Positions 8,693-17,520 of a stretch of 60,621 nt of DNA are shown one piece after another. A model generated the notes under the pieces. That model did not search any database and was not told the origin of the DNA. It worked only from the letters and a program-made list of their open reading frames with translations. The stretch's first letter is position 1. Each line of letters starts with the position of its first letter. The stretch is taken from positions 1-60,621 of the forward strand of contig NZ_WXZL01000022.1 in the NCBI RefSeq assembly GCF_009982895.1, read 5' to 3'. Source of the DNA: Deinococcus alpinitundrae. Lineage in GTDB: Bacteria > Deinococcota > Deinococci > Deinococcales > Deinococcaceae. A program made the position numbers and the translations under genes.

Positions 8693-8813
8693 TACTGTCA
8701 GATTAGGGTCCTAGACCTTGAGGTAAACGCAAAAACGGGACTGTTTTTTGCCGTGTTTATCGCGTTTTTGCGTTGCCAACTTGACGTCCAGCTAAGGTAT
8801 ACCTCACCTGGAC
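8693..8813 (-). other. Orphan Tn21-type res-like site A
   Basis: At 8786-8813 lies a perfect 28-bp dyad: GTCCAG, four bases, GGTATACC, four bases, CTGGAC. This matches my memory of Tn21/Tn501 res subsite I. To its left, 8693-8715 contains GATTAGGGTCCTAGACC ending in CTGTCA, resembling the accessory subsites beside the resolvase at 17521. Between them is an inverted repeat of CGCAAAAACG. No resolvase gene adjoins this site. Confidence 0.65.
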
Positions 8814-8916
8814 AGAGGTGAAATACAGGTTTCAGCATCAGCACAAAGTTCATTTCGCAGTTTTCTGCCACTTCTTTTTCGAAGTCAAAGACCTGCTTTG
8901 GGCTATCTTGCCAGAC

Positions 8917-10113
8917 ATGACCAAGCCCAACTCCACCAGACCCCGCCCCGACGATCTGGGGCGCCGCTACATCCGCCTGGCACACGCTTTGGAAGCCCAT
9001 CAGCCCGATTTCATCGACGGCTACGGCGGCCCCGCCGAGTTGGCAGACCTCACACTGCGCCCGACCTCTGAACTCCTGAGCGAGGCGCAGGCGCTGCACC
9101 ATGACGTTCAGAGCGAAACCGACCCCACACGCCGCACCTTCCTGGACCGGCAGGTCAGGGCGATGCACACGCTGGCACGGATGCTGAACGGTGAGGCGCT
9201 GCCCTACGCTGAGGAAGTCCGCGGCCTGTACGACATCGACCCGGAGCGGGCCGACCTCGCCGAGCTGGACGCGGCGCTGCGAGAGCTGGATACCGCCCTG
9301 CCGGGCCGGGGCAGCCTGGAGGAGCGTGAAGCGGCGGTGCGGTCCAGGGTCACGGTGCCACTGAGCGAACTCATGCGTGTGTCAGAAGCGATCCTGACCG
9401 AGTTGCGGCGGCGCACGGCCGACCAGTACGACCTGCCGGATGGTGAAAACTTCAGCTTCGAGCTGGCGACGAACAAGCCCTGGGGCGGTTACAGCCGGCC
9501 GCTGGGAAACCTGCGAAGCTCTGTGGCCATCAACACCGATTTACCGGTGATCCTCACCGGATTGCCGGATTTGCTGGCCCACGAGGTCTATCCCGGCCAC
9601 CATGCCGAGCACGCCATAAAGGAAGCCCGGCTGGTGTGGGAGTTGGGCTGGTTCGAGCACAACATTCAGCTGATCAACGCGCCGGAGGGCGTGATCACTG
9701 AGGGTATCGCCATGAACGCACTGGACGCCGTGATGACGCCATACGAGGTGAGCGATTGGCTCACCGGCGACCTGTCGAAAGTGGCGGGGATTGATCCCGA
9801 TGCCGTGCGAGAAGCACTGCGCCTGGCTCACATCAAGGAACAGTTCAGAGGACTGTCGGGGCACGCCGCGATGATGCTCTACCAGGACGGGGCCAGCCAG
9901 CGGGAAGTGCTGGATTTCTTCCGGCATTACAACGCCGCTACCCTGGAGCGGGCACAAAAGAGTCTGGAGTTCATCTCGCAGCCGACGTTCCGGGGGTACA
10001 TCTTCACCTACAGCGTGGGCCGCAGGCTGGTGCGAGAAGCCATTGAGCGCGGCGCGGTGACGTTCGGGCAACTGCTCAGTGAAGCACTGACGCCAGGAGC
10101 GCTGCGGCCCTGA
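8917..10113 (+). CDS. DUF885-type putative zinc metallopeptidase
   Basis: 398 residues from the ATG at 8917. The motif HEVYPGHHAEHA matches the HExxPGHH signature of DUF885-family proteins, where the two His and a later Glu (here probably in ITEGIAMNA) bind zinc. No signal peptide is visible, so it should be cytosolic, and the substrate is unknown. The open frame runs upstream of 8917 without a convincing start. TATCTT at 8904-8909 sits seven bases before the ATG, fitting a leaderless transcript. It is slightly short for the family, which often exceeds 500 residues, so the N-terminal region may be reduced. Confidence 0.8.
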   Translation: MTKPNSTRPRPDDLGRRYIRLAHALEAHQPDFIDGYGGPAELADLTLRPTSELLSEAQALHHDVQSETDPTRRTFLDRQVRAMHTLARMLNGEALPYAEEVRGLYDIDPERADLAELDAALRELDTALPGRGSLEEREAAVRSRVTVPLSELMRVSEAILTELRRRTADQYDLPDGENFSFELATNKPWGGYSRPLGNLRSSVAINTDLPVILTGLPDLLAHEVYPGHHAEHAIKEARLVWELGWFEHNIQLINAPEGVITEGIAMNALDAVMTPYEVSDWLTGDLSKVAGIDPDAVREALRLAHIKEQFRGLSGHAAMMLYQDGASQREVLDFFRHYNAATLERAQKSLEFISQPTFRGYIFTYSVGRRLVREAIERGAVTFGQLLSEALTPGALRP

Positions 10114-10321
10114 AGAGCGGTTGGAATTCTTGCTTCTGGCGGTGCGCGAAGCACAGCAGCGACAGGCAGCAGGGCCCACGTCGATCTGAAAGTGGCCTAC
10201 CGTGTCCTGAGTGGGTTTGTCCGGCAGCCGGACGGTCTCTCCACACTGACGCAGATCCCTCTAAGGGTGTTGGACGGTGATTGACGACAAAAGCCAAAGC
10301 ACAAAATCATCACTTCGGAGG

Positions 10322-10352
10322 CAAAGAAGAAGGCGACCCGAAGGCCGCCTTG
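10322..10352 (-). terminator. Hairpin terminator for the resolvase pseudogene
   Basis: Read on the minus strand: GGCGGCC, loop TTCG, GGTCGCC (one G-T pair), then TTCTTCTTT. The same hairpin occurs at 18077 inside the end of the second resolvase gene, at 53867-53900 and at 60450-60473, so it is a recurrent terminator in this region. Confidence 0.65.
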
Positions 10353-10375
10353 ATTTCTTCAATATAGCCGGCTAC

Positions 10376-11077
10376 TCACCCAATGTCAAATTTATGCACC
10401 GAGTCTAAGCTGCTAAGCTTTTGTCTGTCCAGCACACGTTTGACCTGAACGGCATTCCAGAATCCACCCTGCCGGGTCTTGAATCCGTGCGCTTCGCGCT
10501 GGCCAGCAACCGCCCTCAATCTCAGTCCCTGGCGTCTCAATGAACCCGCATAAGCGGCGACAGTGCGCCTGTCGTGAACAGCCCGCGCCTTCGAGCTTGC
10601 TGGCCCTGCTAAACGATGTTCGAGCGTCAGGTTCTCAGGCTTGCCGAGCTTGAGGCCCCGCGCCTTCCTTGCTCCCAGCGCTGCCTTGGTCCGGGCCGAG
10701 ATCAGCTGAGCTTCCCGCTCGGCGACGGCGGCCATGACATGAATGGTGAAGTTGTCGGCTTCCGGCATATCGACGGCAACAAACCGCACCCCAGACTCCA
10801 TCAGAGTGGCCACCACGGCGACATTGCGGGCGAGCCGGTCGAGCTGAGCGATCAGCAACACCCCACCGATGCGCCGGGTCTGTTCCAACGCGGTCTCAGG
10901 CTGAGGTCTGCGTCTTTTCCGGGTCCCCGTTTCAATCTCGGTGAACTCGAGGGCCAGCGCCAGATCCTTGCCCCGCGCGTCACTGAGCACAGCGGCTTGC
11001 TGAGCTTCGAGCCCCAACCCACTCTACCCTTGTTTGACGGTTGAAACTCTGTCATAAGCAACGGCGGGGGTGCTCAC
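10376..11077 (-). pseudogene. Serine resolvase/invertase with an early stop codon
   Basis: Reading from a GTG at 11077 gives AVAYDRVSTVKQG, then TAG (11024-11026), then SGLGLEAQQAAVL and the rest of a serine recombinase without interruption. That includes LLIAQLDRLARN, AVAEREAQLISARTKAAL, and a C-terminal HTH-like RRQGLRLRAV...GGFWNAVQVKRVLDR. The family's nucleophile Ser is in DRVST, before the stop, so the remaining 213-residue open frame lacks it. One base change would restore the gene. The terminator at 10322 follows. Confidence 0.8.
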
Positions 11078-11198
11078 CCCTGAATGTTACAGGAGTCAAC
11101 GGCTCCCGAAATTGCTGTACCACCAGCAAAGATACGTCGCCGACCTTGACGTGGCCCTCTGGCGGTCTCCTCCAGGGGTTATCCCACTGCGCTTCAGA

Positions 11199-12056
11199 TC
11201 AATTCATGGCCTCCGGCATACTGTCCTCAACAAGTTGCTTCGAGCCCTCAAACATCCATTCCTCTCGTTGCTGCGCGGCGGCATAGAGCGGCTCATTGAG
11301 GACAAAGGCTTCTTTGACCGCGGCGGCCAACCTCGCTGCGGCGGCGGCCCGCTGCTCAGGCCGCAGCACGAGATTGAACTTCTCAGCGTTCCTGTTCTGC
11401 CAGGTGCTCGCCTGCAGGGCCAGCATCAAGCTTCCGTCAGGCTGGGAAAAAACTGTGACGCTCCCGTGGAAGCTATTGAGCTCGACGCTCAACGTCCGAA
11501 CGGACCGAATGAGTCCACCCAGGATTCTGGCGCAGGACACGCTCAGCGCCACGTCCGGGTAGCCTTGGAATCCGACGATCGCCGGGCTCTTGAAGTTCGG
11601 CATCTCGTGACGGCCGTACACATCCTTGGACCATGGAATAACGAGCGCCTGCAGTGGTGCGGGAATGTCATCCAAAGGAAGCGTGTACTCACCGGGAACC
11701 CGTACAGAATGGCAAGCGTTCACCAGCGGGAGAACAGGCAGCTCACGGCCTCCAGGCAGGTGATCTTTAGGCCACCTGTCTTTGGGCGGTTGACCGGACC
11801 AGAGCGGGAGAAAGTAACACGTGCCGTATGTTCGGTAAAAGTAGAAGGACAATTCGGCGGTGGAGAAGAACATCCCATCAATGCTCACGAGCAGGATCAA
11901 ATCGGCAAAGACCCTGGCTTCTGCCCAGGACAGGGAAAACGAGAAACCGAACATGGGGACGTCGCCTCGAGCGGCATCGAACGTGACGGTCAGTCCCTGC
12001 GAGGTCTGAGTCAGCAGCGCGCTGTCACGAGAAGTTCCAATGCGGTTTTCAATCAT
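11199..12056 (-). CDS. Unknown 285-residue protein
   Basis: An uninterrupted frame starting MIENRIGTSRDS, with a GGGGA just before the ATG. Composition is ordinary: several beta-like stretches (TVTFDAARGDVPMFGFSFSL), no signal peptide, and an Ala/Arg/Glu-rich C-terminal helix. It lies between the resolvase pseudogene and a broken lectin-like fragment, in an area of rearrangement. I do not recognise the family and see no catalytic motif. Confidence 0.55.
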   Translation of the reverse strand: MIENRIGTSRDSALLTQTSQGLTVTFDAARGDVPMFGFSFSLSWAEARVFADLILLVSIDGMFFSTAELSFYFYRTYGTCYFLPLWSGQPPKDRWPKDHLPGGRELPVLPLVNACHSVRVPGEYTLPLDDIPAPLQALVIPWSKDVYGRHEMPNFKSPAIVGFQGYPDVALSVSCARILGGLIRSVRTLSVELNSFHGSVTVFSQPDGSLMLALQASTWQNRNAEKFNLVLRPEQRAAAAARLAAAVKEAFVLNEPLYAAAQQREEWMFEGSKQLVEDSMPEAMN

Positions 12057-12177
12057 TCCCCAGGATGGAACTGGAGGGTGAGAAAGTCACGGGCAGCGCT
12101 GCAGATGGTCGCACATGAGGGGCAAGATCCAACTCAATCGGAGAGGTAACACAGCCCCGAGCGGACCACGTGCCGGT

Positions 12178-12560
12178 TCAGGCGGCGGTGGCTGGGCCGA
12201 GCAGCAGGTTGTCGAAGAGACCGGTGTCCTGGCACATGAAACCGCCGGGCACACCGGACGAGGCGCGGACGCTGTCGATAAAGTCCACCTTGAGCGCGCC
12301 GTCAGTCCGCCATTGAACGCGCCCGGCGGCGAAGTCGATGCGGAAGCGATAGGTCTACCCGAGGGGTCCAGCTCAAGCCCGCTGCGGGGCCGACGAGGTT
12401 GGTTTCGCTCCCGGCGACGAAGGAGCTGAGGGTACACGTCGGCGCGCTGCCGCTGATGATGTACAGGCCTGCCGCCGCGCAGGTAAAGCGACCGGCTGTC
12501 ATGGCTCCGCTGGCCGTGTCGGTGGTGGTATAGCCAGACCATGTGCCAGAGGATAGTCAT
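12178..12560 (-). pseudogene. Frameshifted C-terminal fragment of a secreted or phage-tail-like beta protein
   Basis: One frame reads SGTWSGYTTTDTASGAMTAG and GRFTCAAAGLYIISGSAPTC up to GLSWTPR. A different frame then continues YRFRIDFAAGRVQWRTDGAL and VDFIDSVRASSGVPGGFMCQ and ends LLLGPATAA at 12178. The two join near 12345, so a single frameshift separates them. A stop lies just upstream of the first part, so the N-terminus is also missing. The beta-sandwich-like pattern suggests a C1q or lectin-like surface domain, but I cannot name it with confidence. Confidence 0.5.
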
Positions 12561-12751
12561 GCTTTCTTCTCGCATCTGACGCTTCAGGGGGTTAGATCCT
12601 GAGTCCCCAGGTCAGTGAAGGTGCTCTCATGCCCCTCCTCAAATCACCCTGAAGGTTGGCAGGCAGCTTGTTTTTCGTCCACTCTCATAAAATCTGTCAG
12701 GCGATCAGGCTCGTCAATGGCCAAATTCCAGCGAAGGGCTACGCCCAGACA

Positions 12752-13234
12752 TCACTTGTCGATCAGGACGTATTCAATACCCAGATTGATGCTGGAAAAG
12801 CCCTTGCTGGCGTAGACGCTGTAGGACACAGGCTTGGCGGTCTGCCCGGTGTCTGCATCGATCAGATCGACCAACACTTGCGGCACCGTCGAAAGTGTCA
12901 GAGACCCAGTCGAAATGCCGTTGCCCGGGTCAGGTGAAAATCGGACGACGATCTTCACGCCGGACGGAAGGGCTTCGAGGAGGCGCACCGTCACTGCACG
13001 CTTCGTGGTGCCCACCGTGGCGACCGGACCGACGGTCGTGTAGGACAGGGTAGGCGTGCTGCTGATGCGGGCTTCGCCAAGCGCACTAAACGTCGCCCCG
13101 ACGTCACCCGCAATGGAGATGGCGTCCGCGGCTGCCTGATTCGTGCTGGCCAGCGTCAACGCCAACAGGCCAGCCAGCAGAGGACACTTGAGCCAACTGA
13201 TCAGGGACCAAGATGGAATCTGGTGGAGGATCAT
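12752..13234 (-). CDS. Secreted subunit B of the chaperone/usher-like operon
   Basis: 160 residues. The ATG at 13234 overlaps the usher-like gene's stop as TGATG, and AGGAG lies seven bases upstream, so the two are translationally coupled. It has an N-terminal signal peptide (hydrophobic stretch PLLAGLLALTLASTNQAAA) and then an all-beta domain without Cys. Its second half aligns with subunit A at 16598: AVTVRLLEALPSGVKIVVRF against KVTVSSTPLPDGVTGTVEF, and VSYSVYASKGFSSINLGIEY against LSYSFTATKGFEAAPITVTY. It is probably an assembled surface or pilus-like subunit, last in the operon and so a candidate tip or minor component. Confidence 0.8.
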   Translation of the reverse strand: MILHQIPSWSLISWLKCPLLAGLLALTLASTNQAAADAISIAGDVGATFSALGEARISSTPTLSYTTVGPVATVGTTKRAVTVRLLEALPSGVKIVVRFSPDPGNGISTGSLTLSTVPQVLVDLIDADTGQTAKPVSYSVYASKGFSSINLGIEYVLIDK

Positions 13235-15753
13235 CACGGTGCTCCTGCAGGATCTTTGACTGGGACGCTGGGGAGGGGAGTGAGCGGCACCATGACTGGC
13301 GCCTCGTCCTGCATCTGGATCACGCGGGGCTTGCGCCCGAACCGGAAGGAGAGCTCGGCGGGCCCGGACGCGACACTCACAGTGCCCGGCGTTTCAATGG
13401 TCAGGTTCCTGAACTGGCCTGGCGTAGCTGGCGTGATCTCCAGCTGATACATGCTTGTAGGCAGGTCCTCGAAACTCAAACGGCCCGAAGCGTCCGACGT
13501 GGCAACGAATCGTCCAAGCGGTCCGTTGAGAGTCACCACAACGCCAGGCAGTTCCAAAGGGGCCTCCGCAGTTTCACCCACGGTATGCACCACGAGTTGG
13601 GCGGTGATGGAGGCTGACGGAGTGCAGGTGAGGTTCTGCCGGGCGACCTGCCGGCCACGCACAGAGACCGCCTGCGGCGGGGTGCACCACTGACCCTTGG
13701 GTGCACGCACCTGAAGGACGTGGTCGCCCTGTGGAAGCGCAGGAAAGTGGTAGGTGCCCTGCGCGTCGGTCACGGCCAGGAAAGACATCACCTGAACGGT
13801 CACTCCAGCGATGCCCTGGCCCCTCCCATCAAGAACGCGCCCTTCGACACCGCCAATGTCGGGACGCGGGTAAAGGGGAATGTTCAAGGGGATCCGCGCG
13901 GCCACGCGGAAACTGGTGCTGGACGTCACACCGACGTACTGCGACATGGAGGCGAGCAGGATGGTCCCGTTCGCCAGCGGATGCTCGACCGCTGCACTCA
14001 GGCTGAGGCCACGCTGTGAAAAATCTGGCTGGCTGATGCCGACATCAACGCGCGTGCCGGACCCGCCGACCCATCGGCCTTCCAGGCTGGTTCCCACGCG
14101 GGTCTTCCCACTCAGCAGGTCAAGGGTCACATCAGTCTTCGAATGCACCGTGACGGTATTGACATTTTTGCCAAAGGTGTATTCGAGGCTCACGCCGTAT
14201 TTCAGGCTGTTGGTCACCTGAACACCCGCCTTGAACGACTGCTGATTGGTGACGTTCTGCTGCCACTGCCCGCCCTTTAACCGGTAACCCAGGCCCACAT
14301 CGGCAGTCAGATTGGCTTCCTGGAGGGTCAACTTTTCCGACCACTTCAGGCCGCCGTCCAGACTCAACTGAGTGTTCTGGACCCTGACGGCAAATTCGAG
14401 AGTTCTGGCGGGAATGACGTTGCCGGAGGCAAGTTCAACCCCGCCCGACAGGCTCGCACCGACACCAAACGTCTTGATTTGCCCACGGGCGTGCATTTCC
14501 ATTGACGCGCGGCCCGGCGCAGTGCCGCCGAAGCCTGGAGAACGGTAGGTGGCACTTGCGCCCGCACCGCTCAGCCCCAGAGCGTTGTTTTTCAGGACGG
14601 CGTCGGCATCGACTGCCACGGCAACGCCGTCGCCGCGAAGGCCGAGTTCGCCGCGTGCCGTCAGGGTGGGCATCACCGCACGCGCCGCCAGGGTGGCGGT
14701 GACGCGGCCACCGACCACATCGACGCCGACGCGTGCGTCGCCCCAACCGTACCGCCGACCCAGTTCCAGGCCCGTGACCGGCTCGCCCTGAACATCACGG
14801 CGCAGGCCAACGTACGCACGCACCGTATTGGAGCCCACGGTGCCGGTGCCCAGTTCGCCTTGCAGGGCCAGGGCAGACGGACGCACCGTGAAACTGGAGA
14901 ATCCCGGTGTGGCGTTGCCCAGGGCAAGGCGTGCGCTCTGGGTCCGCACTTCGGCTTCGAGAGACTGCGGTGTGGCGCGTAGATGGACATTCACGCCAGC
15001 GGCAACAGCACCGTCGGCGGAAAACCGGATCTGGGGTCCGCCCGGTCCGGCTTCGACCTGCACTTCGGCTGCGAGGGTCTGCCAGGCGCTTCTCGCGTTC
15101 GGCGCGGCTGTCAGGACATCAGCGGAAATGCTGGCCTGGGCCGCTGCTTTCGGCGTGCGGGCACGGACGGTCACGCTGTACTTCGCCAGTCCCGGCGGCA
15201 CCGGTCCAGTCACCTGCACATTCCTGATCTCGCCGGGAGCGAGGTCCAGCGCGGCGGGGGTCACGCGCGGTTTGCCCTGACCCGCCGCACTGAGGTCCAC
15301 ATGGGTGGGGGCATTTCCGTCGTTGCGCACCTGAAAACTGGCCTCTACCTGTCCACCGGTGACGCTGGAGGCCAGTGCCCGCACATCCACAGCGTCACGC
15401 TGAGGCACCCGGACCTCGGCTTGTGCCTTCACGTCGTCTACTGTCACGCCCACGGTGTGGACGCCCGCCTGTGCCGTGCGGGGCACGCGCACCACGATCA
15501 CTTCTACGGTGTCCTCACCGGGAGCGAGCGTGAGGGTGCGCGGCGCAATCAGCGTCTGCCAGCCTGCGGGCAGGATCAGCTGGAGCTGAACGTCGCGTGG
15601 AGCAGCGTCGGTGTTGACCAGCCGCACTGCGAGGCTGGCGGTTTGACGTTCGGTGACGCCCGTGGCGGTGGCGCTCATCTGGACTTGCGCGTGGGCATAA
15701 GGCAGCAGCCCCAGCGTGAGCGCCAGGATGAACGTCGCCCGCCGGAGACGCAC
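13234..15753 (-). CDS. Usher-like outer-membrane beta-barrel protein
   Basis: 839 residues from a GTG one base after the chaperone's stop. A signal peptide (to about residue 22) leads to two Ig-like NEW3/CARDB-type domains (about 23-210). A long region of alternating hydrophobic strands and glycine-rich turns (about 215-640) looks like an outer-membrane barrel. Two carboxypeptidase-regulatory-like domains follow (GVEGRVLDGRGQGIAGVTVQ, then a Ser/Thr-rich second copy) and a Pro-rich tail. Size and order (periplasmic domain, barrel, two small C-terminal beta domains) mimic fimbrial ushers, especially alpha-type ushers with a similar C-terminal domain, but I see no classic PapC motifs. The context strongly suggests export and assembly of the flanking subunits. 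Confidence 0.75.
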   Translation of the reverse strand: MRLRRATFILALTLGLLPYAHAQVQMSATATGVTERQTASLAVRLVNTDAAPRDVQLQLILPAGWQTLIAPRTLTLAPGEDTVEVIVVRVPRTAQAGVHTVGVTVDDVKAQAEVRVPQRDAVDVRALASSVTGGQVEASFQVRNDGNAPTHVDLSAAGQGKPRVTPAALDLAPGEIRNVQVTGPVPPGLAKYSVTVRARTPKAAAQASISADVLTAAPNARSAWQTLAAEVQVEAGPGGPQIRFSADGAVAAGVNVHLRATPQSLEAEVRTQSARLALGNATPGFSSFTVRPSALALQGELGTGTVGSNTVRAYVGLRRDVQGEPVTGLELGRRYGWGDARVGVDVVGGRVTATLAARAVMPTLTARGELGLRGDGVAVAVDADAVLKNNALGLSGAGASATYRSPGFGGTAPGRASMEMHARGQIKTFGVGASLSGGVELASGNVIPARTLEFAVRVQNTQLSLDGGLKWSEKLTLQEANLTADVGLGYRLKGGQWQQNVTNQQSFKAGVQVTNSLKYGVSLEYTFGKNVNTVTVHSKTDVTLDLLSGKTRVGTSLEGRWVGGSGTRVDVGISQPDFSQRGLSLSAAVEHPLANGTILLASMSQYVGVTSSTSFRVAARIPLNIPLYPRPDIGGVEGRVLDGRGQGIAGVTVQVMSFLAVTDAQGTYHFPALPQGDHVLQVRAPKGQWCTPPQAVSVRGRQVARQNLTCTPSASITAQLVVHTVGETAEAPLELPGVVVTLNGPLGRFVATSDASGRLSFEDLPTSMYQLEITPATPGQFRNLTIETPGTVSVASGPAELSFRFGRKPRVIQMQDEAPVMVPLTPLPSVPVKDPAGAP

Positions 15754-15754
15754 C

Positions 15755-16534
15755 TTACTTCACCTCGACCTGGTAGCGTGCTCCGAAGGCGTGCTCCTGA
15801 TCCTGGTCATCGGCCACGACCACCAGGGTGTACTTGCCGTTGGGAAGGTCGAGCGCGAAGGTGTCGCGCAGGGAAGTGCCCGGGTACAGGCGACGGTCGC
15901 GGCTGGTGCTGGTTGCGGCGAGTTTGCCGCCGGCGTCGTAGGCTTCGAGGGTCACCTTGCGGATGATCCAGCGGTCGCCCTCGCCAAACGTGTCGATGTT
16001 GAAGGCCAGTTTGCCCTGCGGGTCGCGCTGAAGCTGCGGGTTGGCGAAGCGCACGACTGGCTCTCCACCCGGCAGATCGGTGACCACCTGCACCATGAAA
16101 CTGACGCGGTTGCGAACGGTGAGGCCGCTGGCTGTGCTGGCTGTAGTGGGCGGCAGTTCCGGAGTGACGTGAATGGCCCCCCAGTACGTGCCACTGACGT
16201 TCATGGGCGCGGTGAGGGTGTAGTTGACGGTCAGCTTGGATTTTGCTGGAAGAGTGACGAGCTGGCTGTCGAGGGCGATCCATTTGGCATTCGAGTGGGG
16301 CAGCGTACCGGCGGGGTCATAACTGGTCGCACCATCCGCCGCGAAGCGGTAATCCGTCAGACGGATGGTCGCGCTGGCCGGGGCGTCATCCGGGTTGGAC
16401 AGCGTGAGCGTCCCCTTATAGACACCGCCGGGCGTCAGCTCCATGTGTTGCGTCAGGGCACCATCGAGGCGCACTTCGGCAAGTGCGACTGTATTGAGGG
16501 CGAGTGCCGCAAGAACGAACAGGACTTTTTTCAT
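15755..16534 (-). CDS. Periplasmic pilus-type chaperone-like protein
   Basis: 259 residues from the ATG at 16534 (MKKVLFVLAALALNTVALA signal peptide); the longer frame to 16582 has no better start. Two Ig-like beta domains: VYKGTLTLSNPDDAPASATI and the following strands, then NRVSFMVQVVTDLPGGEPVV to the end YQVEVK. The SGTYWGAIHVTP segment recalls PapD-like chaperones and Gram-positive WxL-associated proteins. It would cap subunits in the periplasm and hand them to the usher-like barrel, one base downstream. The family assignment is by pattern and context only. Confidence 0.72.
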   Translation of the reverse strand: MKKVLFVLAALALNTVALAEVRLDGALTQHMELTPGGVYKGTLTLSNPDDAPASATIRLTDYRFAADGATSYDPAGTLPHSNAKWIALDSQLVTLPAKSKLTVNYTLTAPMNVSGTYWGAIHVTPELPPTTASTASGLTVRNRVSFMVQVVTDLPGGEPVVRFANPQLQRDPQGKLAFNIDTFGEGDRWIIRKVTLEAYDAGGKLAATSTSRDRRLYPGTSLRDTFALDLPNGKYTLVVVADDQDQEHAFGARYQVEVK

Positions 16535-16550
16535 GGTGGGTACCTTCGTG

Positions 16551-16581
16551 AAAATGCGCCCAACCCTGAGGGCCGGGCGCA
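16551..16581 (-). terminator. Intra-operon hairpin with T-run (attenuator)
   Basis: On the minus strand: GCGCCC, GG, CCCT, loop C, AGGG, TT, GGGCGC, then ATTTTC. With two G-T pairs the stem is continuous for 12 pairs. It lies between subunit A and the chaperone gene and should let only part of the transcripts through, giving more subunit A than assembly proteins. Confidence 0.7.
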
Positions 16582-16597
16582 CTTCATCGCTTGGAGA

Positions 16598-17083
16598 TTA
16601 CTCGTCGGCAATGGTGTAGGTGACAGTGATGGGCGCGGCCTCGAAGCCTTTGGTGGCCGTGAAGCTGTAGCTGAGCGCCGCAGGAGCCTGCGTGATGAAT
16701 GGGGTGATGGCACCAACGAGCTTGACGCTGCTGCCCAGAGCCACAGGACCCTGACTAAGGCCATTGGGATCATCGGTGACAGCGGTTGGGGTAAATTCGA
16801 CGGTGCCGGTCACGCCATCTGGGAGGGGCGTGCTGCTAACGGTGACTTTACGGAGGTTCGTGCCGTGGTCGGCGTTCGTGCTGTAAGCGAGAGTAGCAGA
16901 GGTAGAATCAGTCGCAGCCAAGTGCAGAGCAGTGATTTCGACCCCCGCGCTACCGACCACGGCAATCGTATCTAAGATACCGTTATCGATCTGCACGGTG
17001 TGGCCCGAGGTCGGGTTGGCGGCGAAAGCGGTGGTGGCGGCGCTGAGGGCCAGGGCAATAAAAGCAACTTTGATTGAACGCAT
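16598..17083 (-). CDS. Secreted subunit A (first gene of chaperone/usher-like operon)
   Basis: 161 residues: signal peptide MRSIKVAFIALALSAATTAFA, then a Thr/Ser/Ala/Val-rich all-beta domain ending ITVTYTIADE, with no Cys. AGAGG lies ahead of the ATG. It is homologous to subunit B at the other end of the operon. First position, small size and a following attenuator hairpin suggest the abundant structural subunit. The N-terminal stretch HTVQIDNGILDTIAVV could serve as a donor strand, though this is inference. Confidence 0.8.
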   Translation of the reverse strand: MRSIKVAFIALALSAATTAFAANPTSGHTVQIDNGILDTIAVVGSAGVEITALHLAATDSTSATLAYSTNADHGTNLRKVTVSSTPLPDGVTGTVEFTPTAVTDDPNGLSQGPVALGSSVKLVGAITPFITQAPAALSYSFTATKGFEAAPITVTYTIADE

Positions 17084-17265
17084 GATGACCTCTGAGAGTC
17101 TGAGACTCGTTGGTAAATCGCCCCGAAGGGCGGACGAAAAGCCGGTCGCACCACTCGCTCCCCCTGTGCCAGGTGCCCGATTACAGCACAGGGTTCATCG
17201 CTCTCTTCATCAGAGGCTTTCTCTGGACGAAGTAAGGAAAGTATAAAACCAGTTCATCACAGTAT
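17084..17265 (-). promoter_or_regulatory. Promoter and structured leader of the chaperone/usher-like operon
   Basis: Read on the minus strand, TATACT (complement at 17240-17245) is a good -10 box, giving a leader of about 150 bases. The leader contains an 8-bp inverted repeat CCCTGTGC/GCACAGGG (17162-17193). Nearer the gene is a short CGCCC-TTCG-GGGCG hairpin (17117-17131), about 20 bases before the ribosome binding site. Both could influence translation or RNA stability. Confidence 0.5.
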
Positions 17266-17397
17266 TAGCACTTACAAATTTTGCGATCGGGCCTTCATGT
17301 TCAGATTAACATTGTAACAGGCAGTACGCTTCACTCAAGAGGCATGCTTGAGGCTTGGCTCCGGGTACTCCTCCGTTGAGGATATTCCGTGTCTCAT

Positions 17398-17519
17398 CTG
17401 TCAACCTGGGGTATACCCTAAGTTGACTGTCAGGGAAGAGGGATTTTCGTATCAGATTAGGGTCCGTTTTGGCTTTTTATGACAGAGCTCGACGAAGGTC
17501 TAAGACCCTAGAGTGACAG
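17398..17519 (+). other. Tn21-type res site B, beside the resolvase gene
   Basis: Subsite I is a 28-bp dyad at 17400-17427: GTCAAC, four bases, GGTATACC, four bases, GTTGAC. Subsite II is about 17450-17485 (TATCAGATTAGGGTCC to TTATGACAG) and subsite III about 17497-17519 (GGTCTAAGACCCTAGAG to TGACAG). Order I-II-III and then tnpR is that of Tn21-group transposons. Confidence 0.75.
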
Positions 17520-17520
17520 A

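Noticed and set aside
8826..8916. N-terminal extension of the DUF885 gene to 8818
   Set aside because: It translates to His/Phe-rich sequence unlike a protein N-terminus, and a promoter-like TATCTT lies inside it.
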